Below, in pieces: positions 1-6,645 of a stretch of 21,591 nucleotides of DNA. The position numbers and the translations under genes are program-made. Positions within the stretch are counted from its first letter, which is position 1. Every line of letters starts with the position of its first letter. Below the pieces are notes generated by a model. That model ran no database searches and was not told the DNA's origin. It saw nothing but the letters and a program-made list of their open reading frames with translations. Source of the DNA: Firmicutes bacterium UBA1768 (lineage in GTDB: Bacteria; Bacillota; Clostridia; Peptostreptococcales; Anaerovoracaceae); the NCBI GenBank assembly GCA_002315335.1, contig DCGW01000079.1, positions 1 to 21,591 of the forward strand, given 5' to 3'.

Positions 1-288
1 GAGGACCTCAGGAGTGTTTTTGCGGACAGGTTTGTGCTGTCACTAATCAATAATAAAGTAATAAAAGAAAATGACTTTACTGTTCAAGAATCAGGTGCTG
101 TATTATTGAATGATAAGGGAAAGCGGGTGTTCTTGTCAAAATGGCAAGAGAAAAAAAGAACTGAGATTGTACATCCATTCTTAAAAGAGAAAATACCTTG
201 GGGTATGGTTCCATATGCACAAGCGATGCTATTAGCACGGTATTTGAGAGGAGATATTGATCAATATCCCCCATTATTCTGGAGGTAG
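1..288 (+). CDS. cas1: CRISPR-associated endonuclease Cas1, type I-C (3' part only)
   Basis: Cas1 is the metal-dependent integrase subunit that, with Cas2, inserts new spacers at the leader end of the array. The frame is open from base 1 and ends at 288, so only about the last 95 residues are here; the start lies upstream of the window. The fragment opens with EDLRSVFADRFVLSLIN, matching the conserved Cas1 helix (E-x-R...AD-R...L-x-LIN) around the last metal-binding residues, and ends with the GDIDQYPPLFWR tail seen in type I-C Cas1 proteins. cas2 starts 3 nt after the stop and a type I-C array follows, so this is the end of a cas operon; cas3, cas5, cas8c, cas7 and cas4 would be expected upstream. 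Identity is secure, completeness cannot be judged. Confidence 0.93.
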   Translation, partial: EDLRSVFADRFVLSLINNKVIKENDFTVQESGAVLLNDKGKRVFLSKWQEKKRTEIVHPFLKEKIPWGMVPYAQAMLLARYLRGDIDQYPPLFWR

Positions 289-291
289 AAT

Positions 292-582
292 ATGATATTT
301 TTGATTGGCTATGATGTTAGTACGACTACCGGAGAAGGAAGAAGAAGGCTAACAAAAGTCTCTAAAATTTGCTGTAATTATGGACAGAGAGTTCAAAATT
401 CTCTGTTTGAGTGCAGTCTTTCAGGTTCTGAATATGTAAAAGTAAAAACAGAACTGCTTAAGAATATAGATTTTGGTATGGATAGTTTGAGAATTTATAA
501 TCTTGGCGATAAGGGGTATGGGAAAATTGAACATTTCGGTGTGAAGGAAACATATAATCCGGAAGGAGATTTGATCCTATAG
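292..582 (+). CDS. cas2: CRISPR-associated protein Cas2, type I-C
   Basis: Cas2 is the small ferredoxin-fold partner that bridges two Cas1 dimers in the spacer-integration complex. The 96-residue length is typical. The N-terminal strand MIFLIGYDVST carries the conserved Asp (D8), followed by the family motifs RRRLTKVSKICCNYGQRVQNSLFEC and a DSLRIYNLG strand. The C-terminal EGDLIL ending is characteristic of the type I-C subfamily. The gene starts 3 nt after cas1, with GGAGG ending about 6 nt upstream of the ATG, inside the cas1 coding end, so the two are translationally coupled. The leader and array follow directly downstream on the same strand. Confidence 0.96.
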   Translation: MIFLIGYDVSTTTGEGRRRLTKVSKICCNYGQRVQNSLFECSLSGSEYVKVKTELLKNIDFGMDSLRIYNLGDKGYGKIEHFGVKETYNPEGDLIL

Positions 583-738
583 GCGAAGAACAAGCTGTTT
601 GGAAACTATGAGGGGGTTCGCCGCTGGTATTAGAGATTAATGTATAGTTTTGAAAAAGAAATCCATTATTAACAATATATTTATTTAATAGTGGTCGCAA
701 AATATAGAATGAATATACTTAATATTCTGCATTTTGCG
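583..738 (+). promoter_or_regulatory. CRISPR leader with a repeat-abutting inverted repeat
   Basis: AT-rich 156-bp gap between cas2 and the first repeat, the normal place for the leader that carries the array promoter and spacer-integration signals. An imperfect inverted repeat fills its last 43 bp: the left arm CGCAAAATATAGAAT (696-710) and right arm ATTCTGCATTTTGCG (724-738) pair at 13 of 15 positions around a 13-nt centre. The right arm ends exactly at the base before repeat 1. A TTGAAA at 650-655 could be a -35 box, but I see no convincing -10 at the right distance, so the transcription start is not assigned. Confidence 0.7.
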
Positions 739-1104
739 GTCGCTCCTCGTATGGGGAGCGTGGATTGAAATCATTTAGCGTCTCTAAGTCTTTTACTATG
801 TATCGTCGCTCCTCGTATGGGGAGCGTGGATTGAAATGTGATAGTACAGTTGTAGCCAACAAAATGGCGAGGTCGCTCCTCGTATGGGGAGCGTGGATTG
901 AAATCCGGCAATAGCCATGAGGGACACGCATATAAGTGTCGCTCCTCGTATGGGGAGCGTGGATTGAAATAAAGCTATCAGAGTTGCATACAATGACGGC
1001 AACAGTCGCTCCTCGTATGGGGAGCGTGGATTGAAATTGTGCAATCACCTGCAATGACAGGGATGCCAAGCGTCGCTCCTCGTATGGGGAGCGTGGATTG
1101 AAAA
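739..1104 (+). CRISPR. Type I-C CRISPR array, 6 repeats and 5 spacers
   Basis: Six copies of a 33-bp repeat start at 739, 805, 872, 938, 1005 and 1072. The repeat begins GTCGCTCCTCG and ends GTGGATTGAAAT; CGCTCC and GGAGCG inside it form the stem of the crRNA hairpin. The ATTGAAAT end is the hallmark of type I-C repeats and sets transcription on the plus strand, away from cas1-cas2. Spacers are 33 or 34 bp and all different. The first five repeats are identical; the last one ends in A instead of T, the only deviation seen, as expected at the leader-distal end. The array is short, so it is either young, pruned or little used. No spacer matches sequence elsewhere in this window that I could see. 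Confidence 0.98.
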
Positions 1105-1109
1105 CTGAC

Positions 1110-1188
1110 AAAACGGGGCAAAATCTGAACATTTCAAGTTAAAAAACGGGGCAAAAATTAAAATAATTATTGAAAAAACGGGGCGAAT
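1110..1188 (+). repeat. Three direct repeats (AAAACGGGGC core) upstream of ATPase gene 1
   Basis: Copies of AAAACGGGGCAAAA lie at 1110-1123 and 1143-1156, and AAAACGGGGCGAAT at 1175-1188. Start-to-start distances are 33 and 32 bp, about three turns of the DNA helix, so the copies face the same side. The first copy begins 6 nt after the last CRISPR repeat base. The third lies in the predicted promoter spacer of the ATPase gene. A further copy, AAAAACGGGGCA, occurs at 2203-2214 inside the gene. The layout fits a cooperative binding site for a regulator, possibly the ATPase itself; that is inference. Confidence 0.85.
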
Positions 1189-1198
1189 GCTTTATTCT
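1170..1198 (+). promoter_or_regulatory. Likely promoter of ATPase gene 1
   Basis: TTGAAA (1170-1175) and TATTCT (1193-1198) are separated by 17 bp. The third CGGGGC repeat sits inside the spacer, so a protein bound there would block RNA polymerase. The start site would be near 1205, just ahead of the GGGAGGA ribosome binding site at 1204-1210, giving a very short leader. The -10 match is moderate. Confidence 0.5.
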
Positions 1199-1218
1199 AT
1201 AGTGGGAGGAATGATTTC

Positions 1219-2565
1219 ATGTATAGAAAAGACTCTGTTAATGTCCGTGAATGGCTTAAAAAATCAAAAAATGCCCTTTTGGTAACAGGCGCAAGACAGA
1301 TAGGAAAAACCTGGCTCATCAGAGATGAGATAGAAAAAAGTGGATATGCCAAGTATGAAATTAATTTCATAGATCAGCCGGATATGATTACGTATTTAAA
1401 TACGAAAATGAGTGCAGAAGAGTTTTTAATCAAATTAAAAATGCTTATGCCGGAAGATTGTAAGCCGCATAAAACTGTAGTTTTTTTTGATGAGATTCAA
1501 AAATGTCCTGAAATAGTAACTAAAATAAAGTTTCTTGTTGATGAGGGGAGTTTTAGATATGTAATGAGTGGTTCATTGCTGGGCGTCGAACTGAAAGGCA
1601 TTACTTCAGTTCCGGTTGGCTACCTAACTGTACTTAGAATGTATCCCATGGACTTTGAAGAATTTATGGTGGCGAATAATGTATCAAAAGTGACACTGGA
1701 CATGCTAAATGAGAAATTTAAAACGTGCAGCCCGGTGGATGATTTTGTTCACCAGAAATTATTGGCGATGTTTTTTATTTATCTCATTGTCGGCGGAATG
1801 CCGGATGCTGTAAAAACCTATGTTGAAACCAAAGATATAAGAGAAGTAGATAAAATCCAACGGGACATAATTGAACTATACAAAGAAGACTTTTCTCAAT
1901 ATGAGTTTGAGGATAAGAAACTGAAAATAAAATCGATTTATGAAATAATCCCGGCCGAATTAAATAAGCAGAACAAAAAATTTGTTTTTACTATGCTAAA
2001 CAAAGAGCTTAAGTTTGACAGATATGAAAACAGCTTTTTATGGTTGAAGGAAGCCGGTGTAGCACTGCCGGTATATAATGTTGAGGCACCGGTGGTTCCG
2101 CTTTTGGCAAGCAAAAGCAGCAATGTGTTTAGACTTTTCTCTAGTGATATCGGATTACTCACAAGTGCATATCCTGCTGAAACAAGAATTGAATTAATAA
2201 ATAAAAACGGGGCAGTAAACAACGGAGCTCATTTTGAAAATGCAGTTGCACAGCAACTGACTGCTAATGGATTTGAACCATATTTTTGTAAAAAGAATAG
2301 AATAGGAGAGATAGATTTTGTTATAGAAATGGGTGGTAAGGTTGTGCCGATTGAAGTAAAATCTGGTAAAGCACATAAATCACACAAGGCTTTAGACGGA
2401 TTTATGAGTGTGCCTGATTACAACCTTGAGAAAGCTTATGTTTTTTCTGTGGAAAATGTTGAAAAAGAAGGATCCGTGATATATCTTCCAATCTACATGT
2501 GTTATCTTTTAAAGGAAAAGAGAATAGACCACATGATAGTTGACCTGGATATTTCCGGTCTGTAA
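1219..2565 (+). CDS. AAA+ ATPase with DUF4143 domain (ATPase 1)
   Basis: A 448-residue cytoplasmic ATP-binding protein of the large family that pairs an N-terminal AAA+ domain with a C-terminal DUF4143 domain; the cellular role of the family is not established. Visible motifs: Walker A GARQIGKT (24-31), Walker B VVFFDE (87-92) followed by IQKCPE, an SGS sensor-like strand (117-119), then the conserved VPVGY and YPMDFEEF segments. The C-terminal part has the PD-(D/E)XK-like pattern: FEN (339-341), EID (364-366) and IEVKSGK (378-384), so a nuclease-type fold is likely and its acidic and lysine positions are intact. The ATG is preceded by GGGAGGA at good distance. The gene stands alone between a CRISPR array and a convergent lipoprotein gene, with three direct repeats over its promoter. 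A paralogue with the same plan lies at 13637-14956. Confidence 0.88.
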   Translation: MYRKDSVNVREWLKKSKNALLVTGARQIGKTWLIRDEIEKSGYAKYEINFIDQPDMITYLNTKMSAEEFLIKLKMLMPEDCKPHKTVVFFDEIQKCPEIVTKIKFLVDEGSFRYVMSGSLLGVELKGITSVPVGYLTVLRMYPMDFEEFMVANNVSKVTLDMLNEKFKTCSPVDDFVHQKLLAMFFIYLIVGGMPDAVKTYVETKDIREVDKIQRDIIELYKEDFSQYEFEDKKLKIKSIYEIIPAELNKQNKKFVFTMLNKELKFDRYENSFLWLKEAGVALPVYNVEAPVVPLLASKSSNVFRLFSSDIGLLTSAYPAETRIELINKNGAVNNGAHFENAVAQQLTANGFEPYFCKKNRIGEIDFVIEMGGKVVPIEVKSGKAHKSHKALDGFMSVPDYNLEKAYVFSVENVEKEGSVIYLPIYMCYLLKEKRIDHMIVDLDISGL

Positions 2566-2594
2566 AAACCACTCATACATATGCATAGTACAAA

Positions 2595-2625
2595 AGGACC
2601 GCTCTTTTCAGAACGGTCCTCTTTT
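2595..2625 (+). terminator. Rho-independent terminator between convergent genes
   Basis: AGGACCG (2595-2601) pairs perfectly with CGGTCCT (2614-2620); after one C/A mismatch, TCT and AGA extend the stem to a TTTC loop. A CTTTTC tract follows on the plus strand, and the reverse strand has a short TTTT after the same stem, so it can serve both the ATPase gene and the lipoprotein gene that ends at 2645. Confidence 0.85.
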
Positions 2626-2644
2626 CGTTGTTGGTACGGGTATT

Positions 2645-3631
2645 TTATTTTACATGTATTGAATCAATAATTGCGGTTAAGTATGCAGGGATAGGCTCGG
2701 TAAGCGTAGTCCATGTATTTATGAGATACCACTTGCCGTTTCTTTCAATGTAACTGAAGGTTTCATACTTAGACCCGGTGCTGTTATCTGTTGTAACACC
2801 GTAAGAATACACGTTATAACCATCACCCTCGATAAAGTCAGTATGAACAACCTCGAAGCCCAAAGCGTTAAAGTATGCAGTCGTGGTTTCTTCTGTCCAG
2901 TTTTCCGCCCAGCTGTTATACTGCTCTTCTGCCATATTCCATTCCTTCAAGAAGCTGAAATACTTCTTTTCCATATCATAGCCTTCAAATGAATTTAATG
3001 CCCAAATATTAGGGAAATAGTAGCTTTCGTCATATTCACCGCCAAAGCTTGCATTAAAGACTTCATCAGGAAGAAGTTCATCATAGCCTGTAGCCGCATT
3101 GAAGTAGAGGTCCGAGTCACCAATCTGAGCCTCTTCAGTAGCAGCATAGAAAACTACTGTTTTTACAGTGTCACCCAAGTCATAAGCAAGAGATGCTCCG
3201 TAATAAAGGTCACCTTCAGCTGTTTCGGCAGACTGTATGTAGTATCCTATTTTCTCGTTTATCATCTGATAATAACCGTCGCCCCACCTCTCTGAATCGC
3301 CGGCAACTACTTCTTCAAATGACTTGTCGCCCTTTGTGTGATTTGCAACTGCAATATATGGAGTATCGCAGCCTTCACAGTAATACATGAGATCGTTATC
3401 GCCGTCTACAACCTCAAACCATTCCGGCATTTCGATTTCAGAATACTCGCTGCCTACGGCCTTGCCTTCAAAGGCAATCGGGTCAAAATCTCCGCCAATC
3501 TCTATAGATGTGATAGTATCAACGTTGTCGGCATCGCTTTCGTTATCAGTTTCCCCGCAAGCCGTCATGCATAACGCCAAAGCAAGGACCAGTAATACTG
3601 AGAATGCCTTTAAAAGAGTATTGTTTTTCAT
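2645..3631 (-). CDS. Putative secreted lipoprotein of unknown function
   Basis: A 328-residue protein with a classic lipoprotein signal: basic MKNNTLLK start, hydrophobic core of about 13 residues, and lipobox MTAC with Cys25 as the lipidation site. The mature part begins with an acidic, Asn/Ser/Asp-rich linker (GETDNESDADN) and then a soluble acidic region rich in Tyr, Trp and Phe, with no further membrane segment. I do not recognise the domain; the C-terminal stretch (about 285-320: YETFSYIERNGKWYLINTW) resembles the strand-rich end of small NTF2-like or DUF-type extracellular domains, but this is weak. AGGAG at 3638-3642 lies at proper distance from the ATG. It is expressed alone: a promoter with a palindrome lies just upstream and a shared terminator downstream. 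Confidence 0.8.
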   Translation of the reverse strand: MKNNTLLKAFSVLLVLALALCMTACGETDNESDADNVDTITSIEIGGDFDPIAFEGKAVGSEYSEIEMPEWFEVVDGDNDLMYYCEGCDTPYIAVANHTKGDKSFEEVVAGDSERWGDGYYQMINEKIGYYIQSAETAEGDLYYGASLAYDLGDTVKTVVFYAATEEAQIGDSDLYFNAATGYDELLPDEVFNASFGGEYDESYYFPNIWALNSFEGYDMEKKYFSFLKEWNMAEEQYNSWAENWTEETTTAYFNALGFEVVHTDFIEGDGYNVYSYGVTTDNSTGSKYETFSYIERNGKWYLINTWTTLTEPIPAYLTAIIDSIHVK

Positions 3632-3681
3632 TTAATTCTCCTTTGAGTTTTAAGTTGGAAATAACTATTGAAGATAAGTAT

Positions 3682-3722
3682 ATATTACAATAATATTTCA
3701 TGCAATTCAATACTGCATGAAA
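3682..3722 (-). promoter_or_regulatory. Promoter of the lipoprotein gene with 9-bp palindrome
   Basis: Read on the minus strand, TTGAAT (3710-3705) and TAATAT (3687-3682) are 17 bp apart and about 50 bp upstream of the lipoprotein start. A perfect inverted repeat, TTTCATGCA (3696-3704) and TGCATGAAA (3714-3722), with a 9-nt centre, encloses the -35 box, so it looks like an operator for a dimeric repressor. The regulator is not identifiable from here. Confidence 0.55.
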
Positions 3723-3797
3723 AAGTGCTTGGGATTTACCCATCATTACGTATTTACAGGAAATTTTGGCAACCTTAATATTTATTAATATAGCTCA

Positions 3798-4349
3798 TCA
3801 CGGTTTCAGCTGATATCTGGTCTGCAGCCCCTTGTTCGTCAGATCAGAATACCATATTACGCAGCCGGCAATTAAGAACCCGAGGAAAACCCCGCCTGCC
3901 ACATCGGTGGGGAAGTGTACAAACAGATAAAGCCTCGAGAAAGCAATCAGCGCTGCTAATGGTATCGCAACTATTCCGAGTCTTTTGTCGGCAAAAAACA
4001 TAATGGTTGCCGCTATGGTGCACGAAAGCGCATGACCCGAAGGAAAAGAATAGTCTCGTGGTATAATCAGATAGTCTATACCCGTTTCTATCCAGCATGG
4101 GCGAGGTCGGAGGACTATATTTTTTACCAGCATATTGCCGATAATTATTCCGAGCGCCATGCCGATTATCACACAAGCAGCCGCTTTTCTGTATTTTTTA
4201 GTAAGAAAAAACATCTGACCGCACATCAGAATCCAGATAAGTCCCTTATTGCCGAGCCTCGAAATACCAAGAAAAAAGCGGTCTAAGCTACTATTCCTGA
4301 TATTGTCCTGTATCAGATACAGTATATTCCAATCAAAATTTCCATCCAT
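3798..4349 (-). CDS. PAP2-family membrane phosphatase
   Basis: Integral membrane phosphatase of the PAP2 (type 2 phosphatidic acid phosphatase) superfamily; members dephosphorylate lipid phosphates such as undecaprenyl pyrophosphate, phosphatidate or phosphatidylglycerol phosphate at the membrane surface. All three signature motifs are present in the 183-residue product: KNIVLRPRP (K76...R83-P84), PSGH (103-106) and SRLYLFVHFPTD (S138-R139, H145, D149), so it should be active. Several hydrophobic helices surround them. A longer frame reaches a GTG at 4442, but a good promoter lies at 4416-4444, downstream of that codon, so I chose the ATG at 4349. The substrate cannot be told from sequence; UppP/BacA-like undecaprenyl pyrophosphate phosphatase activity is the commonest in Firmicutes. 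Confidence 0.9.
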   Translation of the reverse strand: MDGNFDWNILYLIQDNIRNSSLDRFFLGISRLGNKGLIWILMCGQMFFLTKKYRKAAACVIIGMALGIIIGNMLVKNIVLRPRPCWIETGIDYLIIPRDYSFPSGHALSCTIAATIMFFADKRLGIVAIPLAALIAFSRLYLFVHFPTDVAGGVFLGFLIAGCVIWYSDLTNKGLQTRYQLKP

Positions 4350-4415
4350 AATAAATCTCTTTTCCGCTAAATACTTATTATCCGTTTCCCGATAGAGTTT
4401 TTTAATAATAGTGAA

Positions 4416-4444
4416 ATTATAATATAAACAGCCTGGAGACACAA
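4416..4444 (-). promoter_or_regulatory. Promoter of the PAP2 phosphatase gene
   Basis: On the minus strand TTGTGT (4444-4439) and TATAAT (4421-4416) are separated by 17 bp. The predicted start near 4409 leaves a leader of about 60 nt before the ATG at 4349 and rules out the upstream GTG as a start. Confidence 0.65.
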
Positions 4445-4493
4445 TACAAGATAATCAATAGATTTTTATTTTGACTTGGATCGACGTAACGGG

Positions 4494-4716
4494 AAATTGC
4501 ACAGATTTTTGTTGTTTTCGGCAAAAATCTGTGCAAGCCTCTTGGAATTCTCAAGATTTAAGGAATAGTTGCATGTATTAGCTTCCATATTTTACCAATT
4601 ATGGAAGCTCGGAGCTGGTTTTTCGCTTAAAAAAAGCCTGATTATTAAGATCAAAGTCTGAATAACTGTTTTTTTGCACAGATTTTTGCGATTTTAGATA
4701 AAAATCTGTGCAATTT
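4494..4716. mobile_element. MITE-like palindromic element with 17-bp terminal inverted repeats
   Basis: The outer ends AAATTGCACAGATTTTT (4494-4510) and AAAAATCTGTGCAATTT (4700-4716) are perfect 17-bp inverted repeats. Each end also carries an inverted second copy of the 14-bp core 12 nt inward (4523-4536 and 4674-4687), so both ends can fold as 14-bp hairpins with 12-nt loops. In the middle, GCTTCCATA (4581-4589) pairs with TATGGAAGC (4600-4608), and a short TCTTG/CAAGA hairpin lies at 4540-4556. No open frame is present. It is best read as a small non-autonomous element or a structured intergenic repeat; no clear target-site duplication is visible beyond the A/T-rich flanks. It occupies most of the 471-bp gene-free gap between the PAP2 gene and hydE. 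Confidence 0.6.
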
Positions 4717-4738
4717 TAGAAAACACCCGTTTTAAGAG

Positions 4739-4767
4739 TTACATAGTCATGCGAAGAGTGATATAAT
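4739..4767 (+). promoter_or_regulatory. Promoter of the hydE-nifHDK-like-hydF operon
   Basis: TGATATAAT (4759-4767) is a perfect extended -10 box. A weak -35, TTACAT (4739-4744), lies 17 bp upstream. The start near 4774 gives a leader of about 45 nt ending in the GGGGAGGGAG ribosome binding site. No riboswitch or clear operator is visible in the short leader. Confidence 0.7.
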
Positions 4768-4820
4768 TAATAATAAGTATTAATAAGAATTAAATTTCAA
4801 CTCTTTGGGGAGGGAGCGGG

Positions 4821-5891
4821 ATGAGCAAGAGAGAACTGATAGACATATTAAATAAGGAGAAGATGCTTTCTCATGAGCAGTGGTGTGAGCTCCTCACTGA
4901 TTTTTCGGAAGAGGACAGACTGTTTGCGGGAGAGCTGGCTCTAAAGATAACCGAAGCAAATTTTGGTAAAAATGTGTTTTTTCGAGGAATAATAGAATTT
5001 TCCAATATTTGTAAAAATGACTGCTATTATTGCGGAATAAGGCGGTCAAATAAAGAGGCACAACGTTATCGGCTTTCGGAAGAAGAAATACTGCTATGCT
5101 GCAGAGAGGGCTACCGCCTCGGTTATCGCACATTTGTACTTCAAAGCGGAGAGGACAACTATTGGACTGATGATAGAATAACAACACTAATCGGGTGCAT
5201 AAAAGCGGAATATCCGGACTGTGCCATTACTCTTTCCATCGGGGAGCGGAGTCGGGAAAGCTATGAAGCTATGTTCAATGCTGGAGCCGACAGGTATCTA
5301 TTGAGGCATGAAACCGCGGATAAGGACCACTATGCAAGGCTGCATCCTGAGGCTATGTCCTTTGAAAACAGAATGCTCTGCCTGAATGATCTAAAAGAAA
5401 TCGGTTTTCAAACAGGATGTGGAATAATGGTCGGAACGCCGTATCAAACCATAGAAACCCTCGCAAAGGATATGGAATTTATGGGCGAATTCAAACCGGA
5501 AATGGTAGGAATAGGGCCGTTTATTCCTCACAAAGACACTCCTTTTGCAAATTGCGAGACGGGCGACAGAGAATTGACACTGTTTCTCCTTAGCCTGACT
5601 CGAATAATGCTGCCAGAGGTTCTGCTGCCGTCTACAACAGCGCTAGGGACTGTGGCGTCGGACGGGAGAATTCAGGGTGTGCTGGCGGGCTGCAACGTAG
5701 TAATGCCAAATCTCTCTCCGCAAAATGTTAGAAAGAGCTATATGCTATATGATAATAAGGCGGGCAGTGAGCTGAGCGCGCAGGAAAGTCTGAGACTGCT
5801 GCAAAAGCAGATGGAGTCAATAGGTAAAACAATAGTAATCGGTCGAGGAGACCATATCAGATATAAAGGAAAGTGTGAAGAAAATGATTAA
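4821..5891 (+). CDS. hydE: [FeFe]-hydrogenase H-cluster radical SAM maturase HydE
   Basis: HydE is a cytoplasmic radical SAM enzyme that acts on the Fe(CO)2(CN)-cysteine product of HydG on the way to the 2Fe subcluster of [FeFe]-hydrogenase. The 356-residue length fits the family. The SAM-cluster motif CKNDCYYC gives C64, C68 and C71; downstream are HydE-type segments SIGERS (139-144), [10 protein letters not shown] (158-167), LHP (174-176), and [11 protein letters not shown] (231-241). Compared with Thermotoga HydE, the C-terminal cysteines of the accessory second cluster are absent, a known dispensable feature. The GGGAGGGAG ribosome binding site precedes the ATG. The gene opens an operon with nitrogenase-like genes and ends overlapping the next one. 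BioB and PylB relatives are less likely because of the RHETAD and PHxxTP motifs and the hydF partner. Confidence 0.92.
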   Translation: MSKRELIDILNKEKMLSHEQWCELLTDFSEEDRLFAGELALKITEANFGKNVFFRGIIEFSNICKNDCYYCGIRRSNKEAQRYRLSEEEILLCCREGYRLGYRTFVLQSGEDNYWTDDRITTLIGCIKAEYPDCAITLSIGERSRESYEAMFNAGADRYLLRHETADKDHYARLHPEAMSFENRMLCLNDLKEIGFQTGCGIMVGTPYQTIETLAKDMEFMGEFKPEMVGIGPFIPHKDTPFANCETGDRELTLFLLSLTRIMLPEVLLPSTTALGTVASDGRIQGVLAGCNVVMPNLSPQNVRKSYMLYDNKAGSELSAQESLRLLQKQMESIGKTIVIGRGDHIRYKGKCEEND

Positions 5892-6645
5892 GCTTGCAAT
5901 ATACGGAAAAGGCGGAATAGGAAAATCAACAACAGTTTCAAATCTTGCCGCGGCACTTGCGGAAAAGGGTCTTAAGGTCATGCAGATTGGCTGCGACCCC
6001 AAGGCTGATTCAACAGGAAGCCTTCACCACTTAGACAGGGTTGACACGGTGTTGGAGCTGGTAAAAGAAAGAAAAAATGACTTTGAGCTGGAGGATATGG
6101 TTCATGAAGGCTATAAGGGAGTGCTATGCGTGGAAGCGGGCGGCCCGACTCCGGGAATGGGCTGCGCGGGTCGCGGGATAATTGCCGCACTTGAAAAGCT
6201 TGCCGAAAAAGGAGCTTATGAGAAATATAAGCCGGATGTTGTATTTTATGATGTGCTTGGCGACGTGGTCTGCGGCGGATTTTCCATGCCTATGAGGGGT
6301 GGCTATGCGGACAAGGTTTTTATCATAACCTCCGGAGAAAATATGGCAATTCATGCTGCTGCCAATATAGCTATGGCAGTGGAAAACTTCAAGGGCAGAG
6401 GCTATGCACAGCTCGGCGGCATTATTCTGAACTGCAGAGATGTAAAGAATGAAGCGGAAAAGGTTGAAGAGCTTGCGGAAGACATTAATTCCAAGATAGT
6501 AGGAAGGCTTAGCAGAAGTGAGACGGTTCAGGCGGCTGAGGACCTCAACATGACCGTGCTTGAGGCCTTCCCGGACAGCGAAATGGCCGGAGAATATCGT
6601 CTTCTTGCGACTAAAATAATGGCCGAATGCGGGGTGGAGATATGA
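5884..6645 (+). CDS. Nitrogenase iron protein (NifH)-like reductase
   Basis: NifH-type proteins are homodimeric P-loop ATPases with one [4Fe-4S] cluster at the dimer interface that pass electrons to a NifDK-like partner on ATP hydrolysis. This 253-residue product keeps the whole apparatus: deviant Walker [10 protein letters not shown] (8-16), switch region CDPKADST (37-44), cluster cysteines C94 in GMGCAGRG and C130 in LGDVVCGGF, and Arg97 at the position ADP-ribosylated in true NifH. It is slightly shorter than NifH (about 275-295) at the C-terminus. An alternative GTG start at 5875 has AAGGA 4 nt upstream; the ATG at 5884 gives the usual [11 protein letters not shown] start. Either way it overlaps hydE, and its TGA overlaps the next ATG. 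Context marks it as the reductase of the D/K-like pair below, not a nitrogen fixer. Confidence 0.93.
   Translation: MIKLAIYGKGGIGKSTTVSNLAAALAEKGLKVMQIGCDPKADSTGSLHHLDRVDTVLELVKERKNDFELEDMVHEGYKGVLCVEAGGPTPGMGCAGRGIIAALEKLAEKGAYEKYKPDVVFYDVLGDVVCGGFSMPMRGGYADKVFIITSGENMAIHAAANIAMAVENFKGRGYAQLGGIILNCRDVKNEAEKVEELAEDINSKIVGRLSRSETVQAAEDLNMTVLEAFPDSEMAGEYRLLATKIMAECGVEI

Noticed and set aside
719..1132. Two reverse-strand open frames across the array, with repeated FNPRSPYEER and QSTLPIRGA peptides
   Set aside because: They are translations of the CRISPR repeats and spacers; the repeat unit of the peptide follows the 66-67 bp array period, and no start signal is present.
3798..4442. Longer PAP2 reading frame from a GTG at 4442
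   Set aside because: A good promoter (TTGTGT-17-TATAAT) starts downstream of that codon; the ATG at 4349 is the natural start.
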